From assembly GCF_900107725.1 (NCBI RefSeq), contig NZ_FNQO01000001.1:610268-674267 (forward strand): a DNA stretch of 64,000 nt, written 5' to 3'. How positions within the stretch are numbered: position 1 is the stretch's first letter; each line of letters begins with the position of its first letter. Below are positions 58,327-64,000 of the stretch, piece after piece. The DNA comes from Microbulbifer marinus (GTDB lineage: Bacteria; Pseudomonadota; Gammaproteobacteria; Pseudomonadales; Cellvibrionaceae). Made by a program: the position numbers and the translations under genes. The notes under the pieces were generated by a model, which searched no databases, was not told where the DNA came from, and saw nothing but the letters and a program-made list of their open reading frames with translations.

Positions 58327-58967
58327 GGCACCAGAGGCGGCCATTCCAGCAACTCGGAGAAGTGATCGATGATCGCCCGGGGCCGGTGGGCGACAAGCCG
58401 CTCCGGGCTGTGCACCCCGTAACTGACGCCGATCGACGCCACTCCTGCAGCGGCCGCCATCTCCAGGTCGTAGACCGTATCGCCAACCATTACGGCATCG
58501 TCTGCCCCACAGCGGGTTTCATCGAGCAGCTCGCGCAACATCAGCGGGTTGGGCTTGGAGGCGGTCTCGTCCGCACAGCGACTAGCGACGAACAGGTCGC
58601 GCAATCCATGCTCTTCAAACTCGCGGTTTAGCCCGCGACGGCTCTTGCCGGTCGCCACCGCTAACTGGTGACCACCTCCGAGCAGCTGATCCAGAGTCTC
58701 GAGCACACCGTCGAACAGCGGCAGCGGTTCACTGCGCGCCGCCAACCACTCCTCCGAATAGTACTCCCGCATCTGCTGGCGCTGCTCGCTGGCCGCCTCC
58801 GGAAACAGCGACAGGATTGCCTCCGGCAGGCCGAGCCCGATGATATTGCCGATCGCCTCCGGCGCCAGCACCGGCAGCCCCACCCTGTCGGCGGCCCGCT
58901 GCATACAGGAAACGATGCGGGCCTCGGAATTGCATACCGTGCCGTCCCAATCGAGTATTACCAACAT
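58323..58967 (-). CDS. HAD family phosphatase, phosphoglycolate phosphatase-like
   Basis: This 214-residue HAD-IA hydrolase has the nucleophile motif ILDWDGTVCNSE (D6, D8), the threonine/serine motif VATGKSRRGLN, a lysine in SKPNPLMLRELL, and the acidic VMVGDTVYDLEMAAAAG. The helical cap lies at residues about 15-80. The substrate is unknown; in many gammaproteobacteria this gene follows rluC. The start is ATG 58967. It overlaps maf tail to tail by 4 bases. Confidence 0.88.
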   Translation of the reverse strand: MLVILDWDGTVCNSEARIVSCMQRAADRVGLPVLAPEAIGNIIGLGLPEAILSLFPEAASEQRQQMREYYSEEWLAARSEPLPLFDGVLETLDQLLGGGHQLAVATGKSRRGLNREFEEHGLRDLFVASRCADETASKPNPLMLRELLDETRCGADDAVMVGDTVYDLEMAAAAGVASIGVSYGVHSPERLVAHRPRAIIDHFSELLEWPPLVP

Positions 58968-58986
58968 AACCGTCAAACTGCTCCCA

Positions 58987-59991
58987 CTATTGCCGCAGTG
59001 CCGCCAGCACTGCTTCCAACTCATCCGGAAGCGGGGCCTTTACTTCCACTTTCGTACCGTCGGGCAAGGTACAGCGCACCATCGCCGAGTGCAGGAAAAG
59101 GCGCCGCAAGCCCGCCGCACGAAACTCCCGATTAATGTCGTCGGCGGTGTATTTCACATCACCGGCAAGCGGACAACCAACAAACTGGGCGTGCACGCGA
59201 ATCTGGTGCGTCCGGCCGGTCACCGGCTCAGCAGACAACAGCGTTGCCCCCTTGAACCGCTCCAGCACCTGAAAGCGAGTCTCTGATGGCTTACCCTCCG
59301 GATTGACGGAAACCATCCGCTCACCGCTCTTGAGGGTGTTTTTGCGTAGCGGAGCCTCTACGACACGACGCCCGCGGGGCCACTTGCCCGCTGCCAGTGC
59401 CAGATAGGATTTGCCGACTTTGCCGCCACGCAGCTCTGCCTGCACATGCTGCAGAACGGCGCGCTTGCGGGCCACCATAATTGCCCCGCTGGTATCCCGA
59501 TCCAGTCGATGCACCAGTTCGATAAAGCGGCTCTGCGGATACATCTGCCGCAGCACCTCGATCAATCCCAGGCGCACACCGCTACCGCCATGAACTGCGA
59601 GCCCCGCCGGTTTGTTGACCACCAGCAGGCCGTTCGCATCATAGAGTATGGATTCTTCCACCAGCTGGCGCAGCTGCGCGCCCGCAACCGGCGCTGGCGC
59701 CTGCTCCGCCGCGCGGATTGGCGGCACGCGCACGATATCGCCGGCACACAGCTTGTATTCCGCCTTCACCCTGCCCTTATTAACGCGCACCTCTCCCTTG
59801 CGCAGGATGCGGTAGATGCGTGAGCGCGGCACGCCCTTGAGGCGCGCCTGCAGGAAATTATCGATACGTTGACCGGCCAGTTCGTCCGGCACGGTCAGAA
59901 ACTGCACGCCACCAGACGGGTTCCAGGTATCGGTTGGAGTGGCCGCGGGGGCCATATCGGAGGGGGGAGTACTTCGCATGGGGCGCATCAT
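58987..59991 (-). CDS. rluC: 23S rRNA pseudouridine synthase RluC
   Basis: This protein of about 334 residues has an N-terminal S4 RNA-binding domain (AGQRIDNFLQARLKGVPRSRIYRILRKGEVRVN). An RluA-type catalytic domain follows with the aspartate in HRLDRDTSG and GRTHQIRVHAQFVGCPLAGD. It makes pseudouridines 955, 2504 and 2580 of 23S rRNA in E. coli. Several ATG codons cluster at 59991, 59988, 59979 and 59955, none with a clear ribosome-binding site; I give the first. The rluC-rne divergence matches E. coli. Confidence 0.92.
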   Translation of the reverse strand: MMRPMRSTPPSDMAPAATPTDTWNPSGGVQFLTVPDELAGQRIDNFLQARLKGVPRSRIYRILRKGEVRVNKGRVKAEYKLCAGDIVRVPPIRAAEQAPAPVAGAQLRQLVEESILYDANGLLVVNKPAGLAVHGGSGVRLGLIEVLRQMYPQSRFIELVHRLDRDTSGAIMVARKRAVLQHVQAELRGGKVGKSYLALAAGKWPRGRRVVEAPLRKNTLKSGERMVSVNPEGKPSETRFQVLERFKGATLLSAEPVTGRTHQIRVHAQFVGCPLAGDVKYTADDINREFRAAGLRRLFLHSAMVRCTLPDGTKVEVKAPLPDELEAVLAALRQ

Positions 59992-60776
59992 AGCGCCGCT
60001 GACACGGCAATTGAAGCACCTCGCAGCCCGTGCTATATTCGGCCGGCCTGAATTGGGCTGGTTTTCGGCCATGGGCGGCTTCCCGTACGGAAGTGACAGC
60101 CATGGTTTCAGAGAAAATACCGCCAATCGGCCGGTGCGCGCCTCTTTATATGAATTGGGCCGCGTCATTGACAAAACTTCGCCGACTAGGCCTATCCCCG
60201 TGTAAAGAATCCGCGGGCGCCTCGCCGGCTACAACCGCCCGCCATTGGCGGGTAACTATCGCGAAGGTAAGACGGGCCGCAGCCCGCAGCGCTTGAAAGG
60301 ACGACTCATTTACTTGCGTCCCGCTCTGTAAATTTCGCCAGCGACCGAACTGGCAACCCGGGTGGCAAAGATATTCTCACGCCCGGCGACACAATACAGA
60401 TAGAACTGAGGGGAATCGGCCAAAAGCCGACCGACAGAGCCGAACGAAGGACGTAAACCTCACCGCCCGCATCAACTTGCATTGGAGGGCGGTGCCCAGT
60501 CAGAACGCGGAACCCCGCGATACCGAAACTGGGTAGTACTAAATAAAAGGTGCTAAAGGTACCAACGGATGCCGCGCCATTTGCGCGCATTCGGAGTTAC
60601 TGCAGTGTGACAAACGGGAAGATACCCGCCTTGCCCCGCCCGAGTCAGTATCGGCCGGAGGCGGCGCCAACCCATAGTCCCTGCCCGCCCCGCGGTCATT
60701 TCCGCGCGGCAGCCAACCCACAAGCCTGCGAACTCCGGTGTCCTGCCTTTGCGCAACGCAAGGATACAAGACACGC
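59992..60776 (+). other. 785-base leader and promoter region of rne
   Basis: There is no convincing gene in this gap. A sigma-70-like promoter (TTGAAG 60011-60016, 17 bases, TATATT 60034-60039) points at rne. A consensus TTGACA at 60168-60173 has only a weak -10 after 17 bases. The implied untranslated leader of about 575-730 bases contains several stems, for example CCCGCC-ATT-GGCGGG near 60240 and CGGGC-CGCA-GCCCG near 60273. E. coli rne has a 361-base leader through which RNase E limits its own message, so the same role is likely here. Confidence 0.7.
60011..60039 (+). promoter_or_regulatory. rne: Candidate rne promoter
   Basis: TTGAAG and TATATT lie at the ideal 17-base spacing, the best sigma-70 match I noticed in the rluC-rne gap. 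Confidence 0.5.
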
Positions 60777-63620
60777 ATGAAGAGAATGCTAATCAACGCA
60801 ACTCAACCAGAAGAGTTGCGTGTAGCCCTGGTCGATGGCCAGTGGCTATATGACCTGGATATCGAAAACCGTACCCGCCAACAGAAAAAAGCCAATATCT
60901 ACAAGGGTAAGATCACCCGTGTAGAGCCCTCTCTCGAAGCCGCATTTGTTGACTACGGTGAAGAGCGTCACGGCTTCTTGCCGCTGAAAGAAATCTCCCG
61001 CGAATACTTCGTCAAGCAGCCCAAAGATATCGAAGGCCGCATCAAGATCAAGGATGTGGTCAAAGAGGGCATGGAAGTTATCGTCCAGGTGGATAAAGAG
61101 GAGCGCGGCAACAAAGGTGCAGCACTGACTACCTTTATCAGCCTCGCCGGCCGCTATCTGGTGTTGATGCCAAACAACCCCCGCGCCGGTGGTATCTCCC
61201 GCCGTATCGAGGGCGACGAGCGCTCCGATTTGCGCGACGCCCTGTCCAACGTCGAGGTTCCCTCCGGCATGGGCATTATCGTGCGCACAGCCGGCGTCGG
61301 CCGCAGCGGCGAAGAACTGCAGTGGGACCTGAATTACCTGCTGCAGTTGTGGGACGCCATCAAAACAGAGGCCGACAGCTCCAAGGCCCCGCACTTCCTG
61401 TTCCAGGAGAGCAACGTCATCATCCGCGCAATCCGCGACTACATGCGTGACGATATCGGCGAAGTCATTGTCGACGACAAGGGCGCCTACCAGCTGGCCG
61501 CGGAATTCGCCCGCCAGGTGATGCCCCACTACGCCAACAAGGTGAAGTACTACGAAGACGCCATCCCGCTGTTCAATCGCTACCAGATCGAAAGCCAGAT
61601 CGAAACGGCCTTTGAGCGCGAAGTGAAGTTGCCTTCCGGTGGTTCTATCGTTATCGATGTCACCGAGGCCCTGATTTCCATCGACATCAACTCCTCACGC
61701 GCCACCAAAGGCGGCGATATCGAGGAGACGGCGCGCAATATCAACCTGGAAGCCGCCGACGAGATCGCCCGTCAGCTGCGTCTGCGCGATATGGGCGGCC
61801 TGGTCGTGATTGACTTCATCGACATGCAGAGCAAGTCCAACCAGCGCGAAGTTGAAAAGCGCATGGAAAAGGCTCTCGGCATGGACCGCGCCCGTGTACA
61901 GATCGGCCGCATCTCCCGCTTTGGCCTGCTGGAAATGTCACGCCAGCGCCTGCGCCCGTCCCTGGGTGAAACAACCTTCCGTGTCTGCCCCCGCTGTAGC
62001 GGTCAGGGCACCATCCGCGGCACCAAGTCACTGGCGCTGTCCATCCTGCGCCTGGTGGAAGAGGAAGCGAAGAAGGAGCGCAGTGCGGAAATCCGCGCAA
62101 TTACGCCGGTAAATGTCGCCACCTACCTGCTGAACGAGAAGCGCAAGGCGATCTCCAATATCGAGTCCCGCAACAACACCCGCGTGGTGGTGGTGCCGAA
62201 CGCCGATATTGAAACGCCCCATTTCGAAGTACAGCGCCTGCGCGACGACGAAACCGCCACCCTGGAAACCTCTTACAAGATTTCCGGCACGGTGGAAGAC
62301 ACCAGCGCCAGGGAAGAAGAACCGGTCCGCGCACCCGCTCAGCCGGCGGTACAGCAGATTGCCCATACGGCCCCGGCGCCGACGCCGGAGAAGAAGCCGG
62401 AACCGGGTCTGTTCAGCCGTCTGATCAGCGCCATCGCCGAACTGTTTTCGGGCGAAGGTGACAAGACCAAGAAACACAAGAAGACCAAGGGCCGCGGCAA
62501 GGACTACAAGCAACAGCGCAGCCGCAGCCAGCGCAGCGGCCGCGGCGCACGTGGCGGCCGCCCTGCTCGTCGCCGCGACGAGCGGCGCGACGAGAGCAAG
62601 CAGGAAGGCAAGCGTGAAGAGCGCCGCGAGGAGCAGCGGGAAGAGAAACGCGCAGGCAAGCGTGAAGAAACTCGCGAGACCGTCTCCGAGCGTCCGGCCG
62701 GAGAAGGCCAGCGTCGCCGACGCCGTCGCCGCGGTGGCGAAGGCCGTCGCCGTCGCGAGGAAGGCCAGGCTCCAGCGAAAGAAGCCGCAGTGACCAGCGA
62801 GAGCGTCGAGCAGCAGGAAGAATCCCCTGAGCAGCGTCCGGCGCGTCGCCCGAGCAATGTGCGCGGTCGCCCGCAGGCTCGTCGTCGCGGTCGCCGCGGT
62901 GACAATGCGGCCGCCGCCGCGGTTGCCCAGAACCAGGAAGAGCTCGAGCGCGAAGTGAATGAAGCGATCGACGAGGCCGAAGGCGAAGCCAAAAAGTCTT
63001 CCGACAAGAAAGCTGCCGCTAAGCCCGCTGAGCCCCGTGAGGCAGCGAAACCCGCTGCCGCTCCGGCGGAGCAGAAGGTTGCCGAGCCCGAAAAAGCCGT
63101 AGAGCAGCCTGAGCAGGTTAGCGAAGCTGCGCAGCCCAAGCCAAAGAAAGCCACGGAAGAGCCGGCGCGCGTGGAGACCGCCGCGGAGGAGCCACAGAAG
63201 ACCGAGGTGGCAGAGGAGGCCGTAGAGGAAGCCGCTCTGGAAGAGGCTGCCGAGGCAATCGAAACTGCAGCTGAAGAAGTGGTCGAGGAAGCCATCGTCG
63301 AGGAAGCTGTCGAAGTCGCCATTCAGGAAGAGACAGTGGCAGCCGAGACCGAAGCCGCCGAAAAGCCGCCAACAGCGGCCGCAGGCGTCCAGGGACGCGC
63401 CAGCAACGATCCGCGGGTTAACCCGCAACCGCTGCAGGAGCTGGCCATTGTGACCGAACATCGCGACCTCGGCCCGCTGCAACCGCTGGACACGGCCCAG
63501 CCCGCGGCAATCGAGCACAGCCCGCGCGCCCTGTCCCGCCCGACCAACGACCCGCGCGTCGCGCGTCAGCCAGTGCAGGCCAACGACAACGGCGACAGCG
63601 ATTCTGCAGAGGCGAGCTAA
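60777..63620 (+). CDS. rne: Ribonuclease E
   Basis: This 947-residue endoribonuclease organises RNA decay and rRNA/tRNA processing at the inner membrane. The catalytic half keeps E. coli numbering exactly: S1 domain at about 39-120, metal ligands D303 (ISIDINSS) and D346 (VIDFIDMQ), and zinc-link cysteines C404 and C407 (VCPRCSGQG). After residue 530 comes a disordered scaffold. It has a lysine/arginine-rich RNA-binding tract, REER-type repeats, an RRRRRR-rich segment, a 250-residue Glu/Ala region, and two NDPR motifs (877-880, 924-927). ATG 60777 has AAGGAT 12 bases ahead. The in-frame start at 60738 is not conserved. Confidence 0.97.
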   Translation: MKRMLINATQPEELRVALVDGQWLYDLDIENRTRQQKKANIYKGKITRVEPSLEAAFVDYGEERHGFLPLKEISREYFVKQPKDIEGRIKIKDVVKEGMEVIVQVDKEERGNKGAALTTFISLAGRYLVLMPNNPRAGGISRRIEGDERSDLRDALSNVEVPSGMGIIVRTAGVGRSGEELQWDLNYLLQLWDAIKTEADSSKAPHFLFQESNVIIRAIRDYMRDDIGEVIVDDKGAYQLAAEFARQVMPHYANKVKYYEDAIPLFNRYQIESQIETAFEREVKLPSGGSIVIDVTEALISIDINSSRATKGGDIEETARNINLEAADEIARQLRLRDMGGLVVIDFIDMQSKSNQREVEKRMEKALGMDRARVQIGRISRFGLLEMSRQRLRPSLGETTFRVCPRCSGQGTIRGTKSLALSILRLVEEEAKKERSAEIRAITPVNVATYLLNEKRKAISNIESRNNTRVVVVPNADIETPHFEVQRLRDDETATLETSYKISGTVEDTSAREEEPVRAPAQPAVQQIAHTAPAPTPEKKPEPGLFSRLISAIAELFSGEGDKTKKHKKTKGRGKDYKQQRSRSQRSGRGARGGRPARRRDERRDESKQEGKREERREEQREEKRAGKREETRETVSERPAGEGQRRRRRRRGGEGRRRREEGQAPAKEAAVTSESVEQQEESPEQRPARRPSNVRGRPQARRRGRRGDNAAAAAVAQNQEELEREVNEAIDEAEGEAKKSSDKKAAAKPAEPREAAKPAAAPAEQKVAEPEKAVEQPEQVSEAAQPKPKKATEEPARVETAAEEPQKTEVAEEAVEEAALEEAAEAIETAAEEVVEEAIVEEAVEVAIQEETVAAETEAAEKPPTAAAGVQGRASNDPRVNPQPLQELAIVTEHRDLGPLQPLDTAQPAAIEHSPRALSRPTNDPRVARQPVQANDNGDSDSAEAS

Positions 63621-63780
63621 GCGAGCAGCACCATGAGTTAGCGGAGGCAAGTCGGTCCACAGTGACTGACTTGCCTGCCCAATACTGGTCAATAAATCGG
63701 CTAACTCATTGAACTAATTAAAAAAATCGTCCGCGCCCTTGTACCGGCAAAAACCGCCGGTATAATGCGCCAGACAATTT

Positions 63781-63868
63781 GGTGGGGTGGCTGAGTGGTC
63801 GAAAGCGGCGGTCTTGAAAACCGTTGACTGTAACAGGTCCCAGGGTTCGAATCCCTGCCCCACCGCCA
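63781..63868 (+). tRNA. tRNA-Ser(UGA)
   Basis: This is an 88-base tRNA with acceptor GGTGGGG / CCCCACC, discriminator G and encoded CCA. The anticodon loop CTTGAAA gives UGA, there is a long variable arm (class II), and the T arm reads CAGGGTTCGAATCCCTG. It follows rne by 160 bases, and a terminator lies directly behind it. Confidence 0.95.
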
Positions 63869-63875
63869 TATAAAA

Positions 63876-63902
63876 CAACCCGGCTTCGGCCGGGTTTTTT
63901 TA
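63876..63902 (+). terminator. Terminator after tRNA-Ser
   Basis: AACCCGGC-TTCG-GCCGGGTT, a tetraloop hairpin followed by TTTTTAT, starts 8 bases after the tRNA CCA end. Confidence 0.93.
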
Positions 63903-63987
63903 TATGGTGCTGGGGTAGATTTGGATGAGAACCCCGTTCGAGCCGGAGCTGGCGAAGCCAGCGGAGACCAGCGAGCGCAGCGAAGCT

Positions 63988-64000
63988 AATCCCTGCCCCA
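63988..64000 (+). repeat. Partial second copy of the tRNA-Ser 3' segment, cut by the window edge
   Basis: AATCCCTGCCCCA repeats bases 63850-63862 of the tRNA, 138 bases further on, and may continue past the window. The sequence before it (GTTCGAGCC, then GAAGCCAGCGGAG) lacks the rest of a tRNA. It could be a tRNA-tail repeat of the tyrT/rtT kind or an attachment-site duplicate. Confidence 0.55.

Noticed and set aside
62028..63692. A 554-codon minus-strand frame opposite the rne tail.
   Set aside because: It arises because the GC-rich Glu/Ala/Arg repeats read as Leu/Phe/Ala on the other strand.

Overview
The window looks like chromosomal DNA of a GC-rich marine gammaproteobacterium. Protein sequences and gene orders (purB-roxA, the rpmF-plsX-fab-pabC-mltG-tmk-holB-pilZ-tatD block, a Pseudomonas-type 532-residue isocitrate lyase, an RNase E carrying REER and NDPR motifs) point to the Pseudomonas/Cellvibrio side of the class, perhaps a Microbulbifer relative. 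That placement is inference from recalled protein similarity. I saw no phage, transposase, CRISPR, toxin-antitoxin or defence genes. Most of the window is core metabolism, and its novelty lies in arrangement and regulatory DNA.

Layout. 0-8.5 kb: the end of purB, the ribosomal oxygenase roxA, a GNAT acetyltransferase overlapping a DUF7931-like gene, an HTH/zinc-ribbon protein, an orphan CheR methyltransferase, a flavodoxin plus arylamine N-acetyltransferase pair, and a YdeP-type molybdoenzyme coupled to fdhD. 8.6-23.4 kb: an acetate and C2-unit island with malate synthase G, a LysR regulator, two different isocitrate lyases, ackA, pta, a large acetyl-CoA hydrolase/transferase-family protein and a FadE-type acyl-CoA dehydrogenase. 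A decayed copy of the ackA 5' end lies between the two isocitrate lyases. 23.5-32.3 kb: EamA transporter, rraA, an L,D-transpeptidase, the divergent ppsA/ppsR pair, pabB, a small thioredoxin-like gene and cysB. 32.5-42.6 kb: a 5'-nucleotidase with a TetR regulator, a TonB-dependent receptor, the divergent polyamine genes puuB/puuA around an elaborate dyad, an alanine/glycine symporter with a large insert, and a D-cysteine desulfhydrase-like PLP enzyme. 42.7-48.3 kb: yajC, a minimal AraC-type protein, bcp, a DUF2244 protein, mdh, dimeric dUTPase, tatD and pilZ. 48.5-60 kb: holB, tmk, mltG, pabC, fabF, acpP, fabG, fabD, plsX, rpmF and yceD on the minus strand, then maf (plus), a HAD phosphatase and rluC. 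60-64 kb: a long untranslated leader and rne, then tRNA-Ser(UGA), a terminator, and a second copy of the tRNA 3' segment cut by the window edge.

How the genes fit together. The 8.6-23.4 kb island joins acetyl-CoA production and overflow (FadE, Pta-AckA, CoA hydrolase/transferase) to the glyoxylate shunt (isocitrate lyase, malate synthase). ppsA/ppsR (gluconeogenesis) and mdh elsewhere in the window complete a route from C2 units to sugars. The promoters of glcB and the first isocitrate lyase share a 27-bp composite motif on either side of the LysR gene, which suggests one regulator for both. The best candidates for undescribed biology are that motif, the flanking ackA duplication around the second isocitrate lyase, the 44-bp two-tier dyad plus leader hairpin between puuB and puuA, and the tRNA-tail repeat at the right edge.
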